A stretch of 64,000 nucleotides of DNA from Drechmeria coniospora (Eukaryota > Ascomycota > Sordariomycetes > Hypocreales > Ophiocordycipitaceae): contig NC_054390.1 in the NCBI RefSeq assembly GCF_001625195.1, forward strand, positions 3,868,027 to 3,932,026. The letters are read 5' to 3'. The notes beneath the pieces were generated by a model. The model was given only the letters and a program-made list of their open reading frames with translations, was not told where the DNA came from and made no database searches. Below, piece by piece: positions 1 through 12,844 of this stretch; positions within the stretch are counted from its first letter, which is position 1; the number at the start of each line of letters is the position of its first letter. Position numbers and translations under genes: made by a program.

Positions 1-1346
1 CCATTGCATCCACTACAATCCGTACCCCCCCCCCCCTCATCGACGACGACTACGACGTCCGTGATGGTCTCGCCCCATGCCCGGAGCTCGTCGGGGGCGG
101 CACCGCGACAAGGGAATCGTGGTGCGTGCAAAAGTGTCCATATACGGTACACGGCGGTGCCTCCTCCATCCTTCGATGCCCAATCGCTGCCTGCGTGGGG
201 GACGGCCCGGCTCCAGAGGCAAGTCGAACAGGTCGGGACGGACGCCTCTCTCTGATCGACTACTTTGTACTTGTACTAGCATCTTTCCTCATGTCTCGCG
301 GCGTCTCAGCTGATGGCTCAAACTGGCCCACCAGCACAGCTGCCGCCGGCTCCCCTTCGTGCCAGCGGCTATGGAGCCACGGTTGGCTCGTGCCGTCGTT
401 CACGAGAGTCGTCCTCGGTCGCCAATTTGATGTCATCCCATCGCGTATCGGACGACGAAATAAGAGGATCCCCGTGCCTCGGCCCTGGGGCCTTGCATGC
501 GACGAGGTCGGACAGAGGCGAGATGGCGTCGCACAGATCTGGTGCGCTCCCCAGCAACCTCCAACAATGCTCCGACCCGCCAGCAATTCCACCGCCGTCA
601 ACACCACCTGTTTCTCTCCCGCATAGCGCCCTCTCTCCATGTCTCTGTCTCTGTCTCGCTGCCGGTTTGTCGACGTGGCGCAAGCAGTTCCCAACGCTGC
701 CGAGGGCTCATGTCTGAGATGTCGGTCAAAAACGTCGCCTTGGTCCCTTGGCCGTCTGACGGTGCAGGCGGCGGCAGCAAACAGGAGCAGCAAACGACGG
801 CAGCCGCTGCAGGGCGGCCGCCCGCAGTCGGGTGCCACCCCTTGCCCTTGCCATCCGGCCGGTCTTCTTGGATGATCAACCTTCCGTTCTCCTTCTCCAC
901 CCTTTGCCTCATTCGTTCCTCATTTCTCTCGTCAGGAACTCGCTGCCCCGTCGTCGGCATGTCAAGCGATGTCGGCTTGCCGTGTGCTTGAAGCCCACCC
1001 CGGTCCGTCGTTTCCATGAATTTGGAGCCTCAACTCGGCTGTTGCCCTCGCCTCTAGATGGATATGTCCCAAACACCTGATTCAGATTCTCGACATATTA
1101 GGTCGCACACTTCGCCGCCATCCCTACATCTCGCTTCTGCCTTCTGATGGTGGCATTTCTCTCCATTCTGTCTTCCTCGTCCCCGTCAGGAAGGGATCCA
1201 AGCCGTATAAAGGTCGTCCTGTCGCCCCCATCGTCCATGCATCGGCTCGCTTCCCGCTCCAGCATCGTCTCGGCGACTACCTTCAAGCAACCGCCGCAGC
1301 CTATCACCGCAACCGACTCCGTCTCCGTTCAACTCCCGCCCTCCAC
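1..1346. other. Intergenic DNA upstream of the PARG-like gene
   Basis: No gene is supported here. Open frames overlap on both strands in GC-rich DNA and none has a recognisable domain. The last 150 bp hold the likely core promoter of the PARG-like gene. Confidence 0.6.
1206..1212 (+). promoter_or_regulatory. TATA box of the PARG-like gene
   Basis: TATAAAG lies about 135 bp upstream of the ATG at 1347, within C/T-rich DNA typical of fungal promoters. Assigned by position and sequence only. Confidence 0.4.
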
Positions 1347-2387
1347 ATGGCTCCGGGATCCAGGCCCGGCCGGGTGAGGCCGATAGAGGTGGCGGCCGAC
1401 ACGAAGAGAAACTTCATCCCCATGGTGAAGGCGAACTACGCGGAAATGTTTCCCCCGTACTCCATCTTGTATCGCCAGCCGACAGCCCAGCTGGCGATCT
1501 CACGCCGCACTCTCAGCACGCGCCCCCCTGCGTTCCACTTCGTCGCCGAGGACCCCATCATGACGGCGATATCCTACGGCGCCGTCGATAGCCATGCGAG
1601 CGAGTCCGCTGGGGGGCCTCGAATCCGCGTCCCCTTTCTATGCGCCGCCAACGAGCGCCGCCCCGGTGGAGACTGGGAGACGGGCTGCTCGGTGTACGAG
1701 GAGACGCTCTGCCGTCGAAGCAACCTTTCAGCTACGCTGAGCACCCCCTGGCCCAGTACCGGCGAGACGTCCAACTATCCCATCCCCTCCACCGGCGGTA
1801 TCCTGTCCGATTGTGTCGTCGTCTGTCGAGGACCCCACGGTCGATATGAGAGGCTGGAACGTTGGTACGACTTGCCCGTCGTCTCCGTCTCGCCACCTCG
1901 TTGGCCGAAGCTCAAGGAGAACGGATCCATGTATTCGTTTTCCGAGGAGCGTGACCTGATGCGGGAGAAGATGCGCGGCGCGCTACGCATCTGCCTCTAC
2001 AACAACTACGACCGCGTCGTCATTGGTGACTTTGGGCTCGGCAACAACTACCGAAACCCCCCTCGGGAGGTTGCGGAAATCTGGCGAGACGTCTTCCTCT
2101 TCGACCCCGACCTACGCGGCCAGTTCACCTACGTCATCTTCGCCTTCGAGGACCCGTCGCAAAGCACGGAACGCTCGATTCTTGATGAAATAGCCAAGAA
2201 AGACAAAAGGAGAGGCTCTGCTGGCCGGTCGCGGGATGGGTCCTCGGCATCCAGCTCGACCTCGTCGTCGAGATGCTACGCGCCCACGGATATGGCCATA
2301 TTCCAACATGTATTTGACCCGGTCGAGATCCAGCGTGTTCTCAGCAGCCCAGATCCGCGCTACGGCTTGGACATGATTACGTCCTGA
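1347..2387 (+). CDS. Bacterial-type poly(ADP-ribose) glycohydrolase-like protein (TIGR02452/DUF2263)
   Basis: Single-exon gene encoding 346 residues. Residues 100-125 carry the macrodomain-like loop of microbial PARG proteins: ANERRPGGDWETG followed by YEETLCRRS, where the PGG loop and the paired glutamates (118-119) match the family GGG...QEE catalytic signature. Downstream, residues around 140-155 (YPIPSTGGILSDCVVV) and the VVIGDFGLGNNYRNPP segment are also typical of the family. These enzymes remove ADP-ribose chains from proteins, probably in the nucleus or cytosol; this activity is inferred from the motif. The first glycine of the canonical GGG is Pro here. A serine-rich insert occurs near residues 295-310. 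The N-terminal segment before residue 60 is poorly conserved, so an earlier exon cannot be excluded. The gene converges with SEC24. Confidence 0.75.
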   Translation: MAPGSRPGRVRPIEVAADTKRNFIPMVKANYAEMFPPYSILYRQPTAQLAISRRTLSTRPPAFHFVAEDPIMTAISYGAVDSHASESAGGPRIRVPFLCAANERRPGGDWETGCSVYEETLCRRSNLSATLSTPWPSTGETSNYPIPSTGGILSDCVVVCRGPHGRYERLERWYDLPVVSVSPPRWPKLKENGSMYSFSEERDLMREKMRGALRICLYNNYDRVVIGDFGLGNNYRNPPREVAEIWRDVFLFDPDLRGQFTYVIFAFEDPSQSTERSILDEIAKKDKRRGSAGRSRDGSSASSSTSSSRCYAPTDMAIFQHVFDPVEIQRVLSSPDPRYGLDMITS

Positions 2388-4066
2388 CGGACCGTGAACT
2401 CTCAGCACCTGCCCGGCATGAGAATCCCGTGCTTCGGCAGTGCAGGTTAGCCTGCTCGGATTCTCATACCGTGCTAATTCGTTGTTCGCATCTTCACACA
2501 GTCGTCCCAGGTCTGTGGCAGTACGCCCTTGCCCCTTGTCATTGGCTCGATGCCCCCCCCCATGGTACGGAGAAGACTCTTCAAGACGTGAATCGAGACT
2601 ATGATGCATTGCAAGGGTGAGCCATGTCTCTACATGGTATTGGTTGCTTTCTGTCGCTTCGGTACGAAATTGGAGTACGGAGTTGACAGTGAGGCTTTAT
2701 TTCTGCGTGTTTGCTTTTTCCCATGCCCTGCTCGGCAGCCACACCCACCGTTACGCGGTCACATCTGCAACGATTGGCGGGCGAAGGGTTCATTAGTGTT
2801 GAAGATTGTGGATCTCCTGTTGACGCATCTGCCTGCCACCACCTTCGTTTCTGCCATATTGCGGGCGCGGAGGTTGACGAAGCGGCCTTGGGCGGCATGA
2901 TCACCCGTGCTTTTGGTTTTACTCATCAGAGCAAAGAAACGCTGCCCATCCTCCTCTTCCGGAGGGCGGGAAAAGAGGGCAGCGCAATTCCTATGATCTT
3001 GCGGGTGGCTATCAATAAGATCAGTTGCAAATGCGTTGCTATTTTTTCGTGAGAATAGGCGTCTCACATCAACACCAGGTTCTACCTCCCCCAACCCTCT
3101 TGACAGGGCTCGATTGATCAACGATCATGCATTGAAGTATCCGTCTTGGTCCGATTCGTTCACGACATTGGCACAGCTAGCCGTGCGAGTAATTACACAT
3201 ATTCATTACATATATTGCCCAATGACTGGGCAGAATGCGCTGGGCGTCGGCGGCCCAGGAGACCTGCCATTCAATCAGCCTCGCCCCTTGCTCACTGCCG
3301 GACGCAACAGAGAGATTCGCTTGCGGCGTGGCCTGGGCGAGTATCCGTACGTGGGTACATTGCGTGTGCACCTCCGAGTGTGGTATGCGGCATCCCTCAG
3401 ATGCTTGCCAACTACATGCGTGCCCCTGCCTAGGTTCACCGTAGTCGAAACGCTCGCCACTCTCCGCCGGCCTTATGTTCCACTGTTGGGTTTTGCAGTA
3501 TTGGCCAAGCAAAGGTGAGCGTTCATTTAATATTCTGCTTGATCTTTTGGTCCGTCCGGTCCCTGTGGAGGATAGATGTGATATTCCTTGCGGCGTGCGC
3601 ACAACGCAGGGCTGACTGACGGGTGCCGCGACAAACTTGCAAACAGAGTCTCGAGACGTGACACGGCAAGCCAACCCATTCCATCACCGGCACCTGAAGC
3701 ACCTCGCCAGACCGGCTGCTTGATCGTCGTTGCTACCGCTGCTACCCAAAGTCTCCTTTGCGGGACGCTTTCACCGTACATCATCGCTCCAAGACGCCCT
3801 CCCGCCCCTTTTTTTCCTGCTACTTGTGAGACGGACGCATGCTCCTGAGCAACGAGCCGAGCAACGGAATTTCCGGCATAAGAAACGTCGTCTGCCGCTT
3901 CGTGGACCCGCACGCCATCACCAGTAGGCAGGTCGTAGGCCTGAAAAGGTGGACAGCGACTGCGAGGCATCGCTGTCCGTCTCCTTCTTTCGCTGTCCGC
4001 TCAACTGCGACGCGCACCGTCAGTCACGACAACCCCCACGGCGGTCGGGGCCACCGCACAAGTCAA
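2388..4066. other. Convergent intergenic region between the PARG-like gene and SEC24
   Basis: About 1.7 kb between two 3' ends. Several overlapping frames of 60-165 codons are open, but none shows a domain, signal peptide or biased codon use. No RNA gene seen. Confidence 0.55.
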
Positions 4067-7000
4067 TCAGCTCACCTCCAGTTGCACGCCCTTGTGCACG
4101 TGGACCAACCAGTCCACGTAGCTCTGCGCCTCGTTGTTGCGGTCCTCCACCAGCATCCTCGCAAACTCGTACTCGGCACCATCGATGCCTCGTCGAGCCA
4201 GCTGAAGCGTCAGGCCCTTCGATCCTCGCATCGCCTTGAGGAATTCGAGAATGTTGCGCACTTGACAGTTCAGGACCGTTTCCAGCACCGGCAAGGAGGA
4301 CGTGTAGGCATCAAGACTCCGCAGCGAATCCTTCCCTTCGCCGAAGAGATCGGCCACCAGGTTGGGCGAGGTCTGCTCGTGGAACCACAGCAGGCATTGC
4401 TGCCCGTTGTCCACCAGGTACACGCCTCCGGGTTCGACGCGGCCGAAGGAAGCCCGCACGGCTGGGGGCAAGGTGAGGTGGCCGGTTTCGGCGTCGGCGA
4501 ACCCTTCCTCGGGCTGGAGGTTGTGGATGGGGATGATGCGCGGATAGAGATACAGGCTCAGCTCCGTGGCGCCCATCGATCGAACCATTCGCAACTCGTG
4601 GACCCTCCTGTCCGAGTTTTCGATGCCGCCCTTGAAGGCGCGGCACTTGATGAGACCCAGGACGTACATGCAAAACTCCTTCAGCCTCTCCGGCATGACC
4701 AGCTGACCGGGCGGGTGCTGCTGGGCCGAGTGCTTCCTGTAGCAGGACATGATGTCGATGGACCTCTCGCTGAGCCAGTTCCGCACATCCTTGAGGTTGC
4801 TCGACGTCGTGGCGAGCTTCGTGCTCGCCTCCTTGGCAAGCATGGCCACGACGGCATCTTGATCGACGAATTTCATGCATCCGCGGATGCTCTGCTCCCT
4901 GGTGCTGGACTCCTTGGACGTGTCGCTGACGCTGGCGATGACGTTCGAGCAGCGAACGCGTCGCTGGCCGGACGCCGTCGTGTAGAGCAAGGCGGATTGG
5001 AAGTGAGCATCCAGCTTGGCGTCAAGCTTCCCGTCGTAGCTGAAACTGACCCCGAGAGCCTTGTCCGCATCGACAACGCCCAACTCGAGGTCGGCGCCAA
5101 AGGTATGCTGCACAAAGTTCCCGTGGTAGGACGACACTTGAAGCCCGTTGGACGACCGCACTTTCATGAGGCCCTGGAAGCCCGTCTCGCGCGTGACGGT
5201 GTGGGAAATTTCGGCCGACAACTTCGGCCCATCCCGTGGGGCGATGAAGTTGGGGTAGTAATAGGTTTCGCCGCCAGTCGTGGCGGCAACGTGACCTAGC
5301 ATCGCGTCGCACACGTTAGCGTCGGCATTCCCTCCGAGCGGGAGGTGATGGCGGGGTCGTTACCAATCGTCGCAATGTCCAGATAGCCACCGGAGGGAGC
5401 GGCGAGGAAGAAGTCGGCGCCGATGCCCGACGAGGCCATCTTCTCGGCAACCTTCTTCCAGCCAGGGTGTTCCGTCGTGTAGAGCTTCTTGTCCATCTCG
5501 CCACCCGGGTGGTTGCCGTCGTCGCGCATGAACAGACGACCAGGCCCCCAGGTGGGCAGCGCCGAGCATGAACATACGATCTTGCCGCCCGTCTTCTCCA
5601 GGGCTGCCAAGGCCGAGTTCAGCGTGGCCAGCAGCGCCGGCTCCGGGTTCTTGATGGTGGAGAACATTTCGGGGAGACGGGTCAGCAGCGAGGTGATGAG
5701 CGCCTTGGACTCGTAAGGATCGACGAACAGGCCCTCGCCGAGCGGGAGGAAGGGGTCTTCGAGGTCGGGCATGATCATCATCTGGGCTTGATCCAAACGA
5801 GGCTGCGACGCCGGGGTCAGTCATCGGTCGCTCATCTCGAGCCTGCACGGGTCTCGGTCGGTCGGCAATCAGGGTCGCAACTCACATTCAAGTTGTAAAA
5901 GTGGATGTCCTTGTCGTACGTCATGAAGCCGACCTTGGCTCCCTCGGGCATCCTCCGCTTCCGTTCGCCGTCGTCCTTGTCGCGGTCTTCGCCTCCGTAG
6001 AGCGCGGCCAGAATTCCGTCGCAGAAGGTCTCCATGAAACCCTTGTTGAAGGACTCTTGGGTCGCGTCGATGACGAAGAGCCAGCGCAAGCCGACGGGCT
6101 CCCGCGTCCAGTACTCCTTCGGCACGACAAACTCGACGGTGCCGCGGTGGAGCTCCGGTCGCTGATCACGGTCGACGCGCACACCCTGGGGGTTGGTGGC
6201 GCAAAAGTACTCCGACGGGGTGTCGTTGGGATGGGTGCAGAGGTTGCAGACGAACTTGTTGCCGCCGGAGCGGAACATCATGAAAGGATTGATGTATGCG
6301 CGGCATCGACGGCAGCGGGGCGGGCCGGACTCTCCAAAGTCGAGGACGGGTATGTCTGCTTCGCCGGTTTGAAGGGGCGCGAGGGGCTGCAGCAGCAGGC
6401 CAAGGGGGAGGCCCGTGGCTTGCAACCCGTCCGAGGTGGCGGGGATGTTGTTCAGTGTCAGGCGGGCGTACTTGGGCGAGGCGTTCCCCTGGTCGTAGGC
6501 GACAAAGGAGACCGTCGCCGGGGGGGGCACGTGGCGCTCAAAGGTTGGGTAGACGTTCTTGAGGAAGTGCTGCTGGACGGAATCACGAGCGACGGGGATA
6601 CTGGGCATGTCGTCGGCGGAAATCTTCGACTGGCCGGTCGGGGCGATGGTCGTCGCGGTATCGGGGGAACCGAAGCCGGGGCCGAAGCCAACAGGGCCTG
6701 GGGGGCTGAGCGCGGCTCCGACGGGTGCCGGAAACTGGCTCGGGTTCATCAGCTGAGGAGAGCCTTGGTCTCCGAGCTGGGGTTGCGGGCCGAAGCCGGG
6801 GCCGACGGGTCCGGCGGCGGAGGGAATGAACTGTGCCGAGGCTGAACCGGGCGGCGGCATGCCGTTGAAGGCCTGAGACGAGCCGCTGGGTTCCACAGTA
6901 TGGTAGGCGTGGCGATCCTTCTTCTTCTTGCGGATGGTGCCGGCGCCGGCGGGGGCGGCCACGCTCATGCCCCCCATCTGGGTGACCAGCTGGCCCTGGT

Positions 7001-7259
7001 GGACCAGCTGCGGCGAGGTGCCCTGGAACGGCTGACCCGGGTGAAGCTCGCCGCCGTAGGGGTTGCCGGGCGGAGGCAGCTGCGCCGGGGGCTGGGGCGG
7101 ACCGCCGTAGGCAGCTTGGCCCGGCTGCTGGGGCTGCTGCTGCTGCTGGTAGTACTGAGGCTGGCTGTGGGGAGGAGCATTGCCATCATTTCGATTGGCG
7201 TTGTTCGGGTCGGTTCCCATGCCCTGGCCGAGAGCATGGTACTGGGAGTAGTCGGCCAT
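4067..7259 (-). CDS. SEC24: COPII coat subunit Sec24
   Basis: Three exons (7259-5886, 5802-5364, 5295-4067) give 1,013 residues, close to the length of other filamentous-fungal Sec24. Both introns (83 and 68 bp) have GTGAGT/GTAACG donors and CAG/TAG acceptors and keep frame; the first carries a CTGAC branch site. The N-terminal 230 residues are Q/P/G-rich. A zinc finger (CRRC...CNLC, residues 316-341) is followed by the trunk domain (FYNLN joined to PRLDQAQMM across intron 1), then beta-sandwich, helical and C-terminal gelsolin-like regions. With Sec23, Sec24 forms the inner COPII coat and selects cargo at ER exit sites. The junction IATIG-HVAATTGGETYYYPNF matches the family across intron 2. 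Start chosen at MADYSQYHALGQG, the conserved fungal N-terminus. Confidence 0.95.
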
Positions 7260-9554
7260 GGCGGTCTCCTCGACGGTCTCGGTAGACGGTCTTTAAACCC
7301 GAAGCATGCACGAATGGCGGGCGGGCCAGCAGGCGGGTGGGCGATGGGTGCTGTGTACTGGGTGCTGGTTGCTGGGTGGCAGTTGAGGGGTCGTCGTGAT
7401 GACACGATGCAGGCCGGGAGGTGGGCAAGCGGGCCGGCGGACCAGCAGCTAGAGGTTGGGGAGGCGAGAGCAAAAAAGTCGCAGCTTATAGGCCCGCAAC
7501 AGCTTCCATACTGCACGGCTCGTTGTCGCAAAACAGATGGCCCAGGGCTTCTCGTCGGCAGGGGGGGTGAGCGTGCCGGAGATGCGGGTGACGACGGGGT
7601 GAGGGGTGGTGGTGAGGGGTGGTGGTGCTGGTATCCGACGACGCTGACCTTTGTCGAGGTGAAGCACGGGAAAATGCCAGGTAACGAAACGAGAGACGGT
7701 TCGAAGACGTTGGAGACGGGACTTGTGCCAGGATCCTCATTGGGCAAGAGGTGATTTCCTATTCGGGCCAGGGGGTCGAGCCACAATTCTGGAAAGCGAG
7801 GGCAGCTCTCCTGCGATATGCACTTAGACAGCTTCTCCGTGCGACTAACGGGGTCCGCATCACGTGCGAGCCGCGACAGAAACGATGAAGAATATAATTA
7901 ATGGCACGGAATAAGCTCGACGAGTTTGCGCTAAGAAAGCCCCCACTCTCGACAGCTCTTGATCTCGCTCGTCGTCTCGTGGACTCGCAACAAAACTGCA
8001 CTGTAAGTACTTGCAAGAAGTACTTGCTTACTTACATGCAAGTCGCCACCGCCACGGTCCCGACATCCGACTTTCAACGCAAGTGGCGGCTTGATCTCGA
8101 GCTGGCCACTCAGTCTCCTAATCGGATCAGGTGGCGAGAGCAGAGGTTCCCTCGGCTCTCCTGTCTTGCTATCTTGTCTTGGAAACCCATGTCTCGTCTT
8201 CATCGGCTTCCCGCCTTTGCCTCTCCGTACACGTACTGTAGTTTGCAAGATGTCAGTGGCCACCACGACCCGTATCTGCATGCGTGGCCAAGACGGGGGT
8301 GGTCGCTTCGGAGCCGTCAGGTGTGACTCGGTCGCGTCGCATGCATGCGGGATAATGGCAGCAGTGGCCGAGGCTGCGGTAGAAGTTGTTCGTGCGAATG
8401 GTGTGGTGCCACCCCCCTCCTCCCGCCATGACGAAAGCATCCAACGACGGAGGGCGGGTCACTCACAGCACATGGCCGCGACGCCTACCGTGCGATGGAT
8501 GCTGGGGAGTTTCAAGATGGCATTGCCACGAATGTCATGTCTCGCCTATGGGCGGTGCAGAGGCCATGTCGGGTCACGGTCAAGGGACGCGCCATGGCAG
8601 GATGCATCAATACCATCCATCCTCCATCATCGGGTGGTTGACACCAGCTCCACCGCGCAGCGAGACAAGAGATCAAGCATGTACGGGCAAGCAACGGCTC
8701 GAAGTTGCCATCCAGATGTCGAGGATGGCATGATAAACCTGCGACGCGGCCATGCAGAGGTGAACCGCCAGCGAGAGAGGGGGGCGGGGGAGGAGAGGCG
8801 AAAGAGCCTGGAAAGAAACTCTCCGGACACGGGTAATCGTCGGCGGTTCGGATTCGACGGCAGCAGAATTGTCCAAGTTTTGGCCGCGACAACTCGCCAA
8901 GAGGATAGAAGGGAAGAGGGGGGGAAATCTACCGTGCTCTCTCCACGGCGACGCAACGATTCGGTGACATGAACGGTGCCTTTTCATCGACGAATGGAAA
9001 GTTCCAGGGGGGAACGATCGGGGGGGGGGGGGGGGGCTGGACGCGTCGATGGCTTCAAGTTGGCTCGCTGGTAGTGGCGGGAAGCACTCCACCAGCAACC
9101 TGCAACCCAAATGCTCCCAAGATCTTCACGGCAGGCAACGAGGGAGGAGTAGACTGCACTTCATTTGTCGCAAACACTCTCGACGGCATGGGAGAAGTGA
9201 CGCCATCGGCAGCGCGAGGCTGAACCCCATTTGGTTCTCCGCGCAGCCAGCACCATGGCTGGCGTCGTCCTGCATCGAGGCACAACCAACGCCGGGGTGA
9301 CTTTACTGTGCGGTAGCGCATGTCTCCGCGGGGTAAGGCTGGCAAAAAAAAAAAAAAAAAAAATTGAGGGGGGGATGGGATTCATCGACGGTCGGAAAGG
9401 AGGGTCGATCGGAGCAGAGCAGACGATGAAGAGAGAGCGGGCAGGAACCGGAGCAGCAGAGGTTGTTGGGAAAAGAGGGGTGGGCGGTCGAAGCACAACC
9501 CATCGCGGCCGGAGCAGGCTGGCGACGAGATCATAGGACCATGGGAGAACTCGA

Positions 9555-10335
9555 TACCAAGTACTTGGTACATGCAGCAGGTACAAGCATTGCGGAGAGA
9601 AGGTATTACGGAGTGTCAGAAAGATGATGCTCGAAACAATCGGCCAATCAGAAAATTGGTCATGGGTCAAGCATCGATTTGGCGAGTGGGCGCCCATTTT
9701 ATTTTGGAGGACAACAGACCGTCGTCGGTACGGTGCGTGTCCACTTGCAAAGAGGAGCACAAGTACATGTACTTACTTGCTGCGCTTGATAAGTACTCGA
9801 GCACAGGTGCAGCGTGCTGCAGGGAGTACGGAGTGCTCGAGTACTGCACAGCCTGCACTTGTAGTGTATAAGTACATGTACATGTGCACCGTAAGCGTAA
9901 GTAAGTAAATGCAACTACTCCGCACTTGCGAATTGCTTAGGCGTCCGGAGTGCTAACATTCCTACTAACCTACTAGCATGGAGAGTAGTGCCTGGTAGCA
10001 ATTTATAGCTACCAATACATGTACACCTAGGCACGTACCTTAGTCCGGGAGTACGGAGTACTCGTGCTTCGCTTCACTAGTCAGTTGGTCGACAACAAAC
10101 AAACAGATATGGCATAGAAAAGGCAAAAGTCATGGTTACAAGTAGGTACTTGCAAGTTCTGGCTGTACTTACGGCCCGAGGTGGGATTGGTGTGCGAAGT
10201 ACTCCGTACTCGATACAATGCAAGTACTTACTTGCTGTACAACTACAGTACTTCCATCACCAAGTACGGAGTACCTACTTAGTAATTACTTACATGCACA
10301 ACTACGAGGCAGAAAGTACCTTACACCGGCGTACG
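9555..10335. repeat. GTAC-word cluster
   Basis: Dense short words: GTACGGAGTAC at 10051-10061 and 10264-10274, its complement GTACTCCGTAC at 10199-10209, plus many AAGTAC, ACTTGTAC and GTACATGTAC words. No coding potential. Confidence 0.7.
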
Positions 10336-11098
10336 CCTACGTGCACCTGCTACACCCATTGTCCCGGCCGAGACGGCACACTCTGCCGAACGAGCGAGAA
10401 AATGTGAGAAAGGTGTGAGAAGGGAATCATGGGATGAGGAGCGAGGGAACGCGGCCGCGGGTGGGCAGAGTGTGGCGCGCTCTTAGCCAGGCCGGCTGCT
10501 GCCACTCTCGAATCCGGCGCGGGCGATCAGAATGCTAAACAAGGCAGAAGCCGACTATGAAATAATAATATGAAGTGTCCCCGTAGGCCGACGCTTCTGG
10601 CGGCCGAGAACGGTACAAGGTGGTTGGTCGATGGAGTTGGCGTCAGGTGGGGGTCTCAGTTCCACACGCCGCCTGCAGAGCAAGTACTTACTTACAGTAC
10701 TGTACTCCATGGTACTTGCGCTCCGTACTCGTGCTGGGCGATGCGTCGAGTGGTACGCGGTAGTGATGGTTAGGCACGCCGCGGCGGTACCCCTAGCGCT
10801 CGTCGAAGGAGCACAGCAGGTACATGGAGCCGTAGCGCAGCTCGTACAGGGGACCACGAGCCCGGACGGGGGGGGGTGCCCACCCACCCAGGTACCCACC
10901 CGCAGCGCATGGCACGGCACCTCAGGGCATGGCGGAGCTGACCACCGCTGAGCACGGCGCAGGCCAGCATCGCAGGCCGCTGACCAGCGCAGGGCAGCAC
11001 GGGGGGGGGGGGGGGGGCGACACAGCGAGCCAAGCAGCCGCCGCCGCCAGCGAGCGAGGTGCCTTTCCCTTACTGATTGCGGTCGTGCCCCCGCCCGA

Positions 11099-11106
11099 TA
11101 TATAAA
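11099..11106 (+). promoter_or_regulatory. TATA box of histone H1
   Basis: TATATAAA lies about 205 bp upstream of the H1 ATG and is followed by a long C/T-rich leader, as in strongly expressed fungal genes. Confidence 0.5.
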
Positions 11107-11310
11107 CAAGCCCCGTCCCCTCCACGCGCCCGACCTCGTCGGCCCTGTTCTCCTGTTCCTCCCCCCGACCCGACCGCAAGAACGTGTGACGCCTCCATTT
11201 TCTCTCATCGTCTTCCCAAGCAGCCCGCCCTCTTCCATCCAAAATACCTCTTTCGACAAGCACACGCAGCCAAACGTCAACACATCCCCCTCCACCCCCC
11301 ATCATCCACC

Positions 11311-12307
11311 ATGCCTGCCAAGAAGGAGACAACTGGCTCCAAGCCCAAGTCCGGCTCTAGCCACGCAAGCTACCAGGTTCGTCCCGACTCGGATTTCCTA
11401 CCGCTATGCGGTCCGTCTAACCTCTCGCAGGACATGATCACGGATGCCATCGTGAACGTACGTCTCGCCCGCCCCTTCCCTCCGGCGCATCGCTCTGCTT
11501 CGTCTCCTCGCGTTCCTGCTCGGGCGGATTGAACGTGACAGGTGCCGCACGGCGCAGCCGCTTTGTTGTCCCTCTTTTCTTTTCTTTTTTGCCCCTCCGT
11601 CGCTCTCGGTCGACGTAGTTTTTTTTCGTTTTCATTCTTTGCCTTGTTCCCGTGCTGTCGCATCGCCCGCTGACGCGTCGTTCGTGCCGCAGCTTAAGGA
11701 TCGCAATGGTTCGAGGTGAGTCCCGACGTGCCCATGGTCTTCCGTCGCGATGTCGCCGCTGACCACGCCGTCCCCGCAGCCGTCAGTCCCTGAAGAAGTA
11801 CGTCAAGGCCAACAACCAGCTTAACGTGGCCTCGGACAAGATGTTCGACTCGCTCTTCAACAAGGCCTTGAAGGCCGGCGTCGAGAAGGGCGTCTTCGCC
11901 CAGCCCAAGGGACCCTCGGGCGGCACCAAGCTTGCGAAGAAGCAGGCCGAGCCTAAGAAGCCGGCGGCCAAGAAGGATGCCGCCAAGAAGCCGGTGGCCA
12001 AGAAGGCTACGGCGACGAAGAAGACGACCACCGCCACCAAGGCCGGATCCAAAGCTACGACGACGAAGAAGGCTGCTGCGCCCAAGAAGGCGGCCGCTGC
12101 CAAGGTACGTCTACGCCCCGCTCGAGAAGAGGCGAGTGGCGCGTGCACGTTGGCTGATCGGAACGTGTCCAGCCCGAGAAGCCCGAGACGGTCTTGACCA
12201 AGACGAAATCGGGACGCGTCGCCAAGACGCAAAAGCCCGCGGCGAAGAAGGCGGCTCCCAAGAAGGCGGCGCCGAAGAAGGCTGCCGCCGCCGCCGCCAA
12301 GGAGTAG
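11311..12307 (+). CDS. Linker histone H1
   Basis: Five exons (11311-11376, 11431-11457, 11693-11715, 11780-12104, 12173-12307) join in frame to 191 residues. Exons 1-4 build the winged-helix globular domain: [28 protein letters not shown], then NQLNVASDKMFDSLFNKALK and GVFAQPKGPSG. The rest is a lysine/alanine/proline tail with KKAAAPKK-type repeats, as in linker histones. H1 binds linker DNA and compacts chromatin; filamentous ascomycetes usually carry a single H1 gene. Exons 2 and 3 are only 27 and 23 bp, and intron 2 (235 bp) is long for this window. Donors GTTCGT, GTACGT, GTGAGT and GTACGT and acceptors CAG/CCAG were read directly. The first codons MPAKKE follow a CACC context. Confidence 0.93.
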
Positions 12308-12844
12308 GAGGCCCGACCCTCACTCTCTGTCCTGGATGCTTGTGTTTTTCATGATGTCAACGGCGTTACCGGCTTGGGATTTATAAAGGGCAACGCGCCG
12401 GTGGGGCGGGTATATCTGGTCTGGGATACTGTCGAGCGCGGAGAAGAGGTTTTTGTTTTGCACCGCACACGCGCGCCCACACGGCGGCTTCCCCCTCTGC
12501 ACGTGCCGATTTTTTTTTCTGCGGCAATTTTTCCGCCGCAGCAATTTCCAACGGCGGAGACGCGCCAGCATTGCGGCGGCGGCAAGCAACAGCGGCGGCG
12601 GCGGCGGGCGGGGCAGCCTGCCACGGTCGACGCTCGCCTTTTCTCGTCCGACTCTCGTCGCCCCGTCTGCGCGATGCCGGCCGTCGGCGAGGCCAACGGC
12701 GAAGGCGGTGGAGGGCGGAGAAGGCGCACAGGGACGGACGGGGCTTACGGGGCCTGCTTGCTGCTTGGCGTTTTGAGGCTTTCATGAGACTTGGTGCGGG
12801 AGCGGCACCTGCTCGTCGCGCGACGCGTGGGAGCAGACACTGTA

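Larger units (their letters stand above)
7260..11310. other. 4 kb divergent intergenic region between SEC24 and histone H1
   Basis: Contains the SEC24 5' flank, a poly(A) run of about 20 at 9343-9363, G runs near 9019-9037 and 11001-11018, and GTAC-word clusters. A 293-codon frame at 8091-8972 has no recognisable domain. No gene called. Confidence 0.55.

Noticed and set aside
3839..5299. 486-codon open frame on the plus strand
   Set aside because: Antisense to SEC24 exons; open only because of high GC at third codon positions.
8091..8972. 293-codon plus-strand open frame
   Set aside because: No domain, signal, bias or splice support; several other frames are open in the same stretch.
9343..9363. 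Poly(A) run suggesting a retroposed copy
   Set aside because: No adjacent reverse-transcriptase or gene copy and no target duplication seen; treated as a homopolymer.
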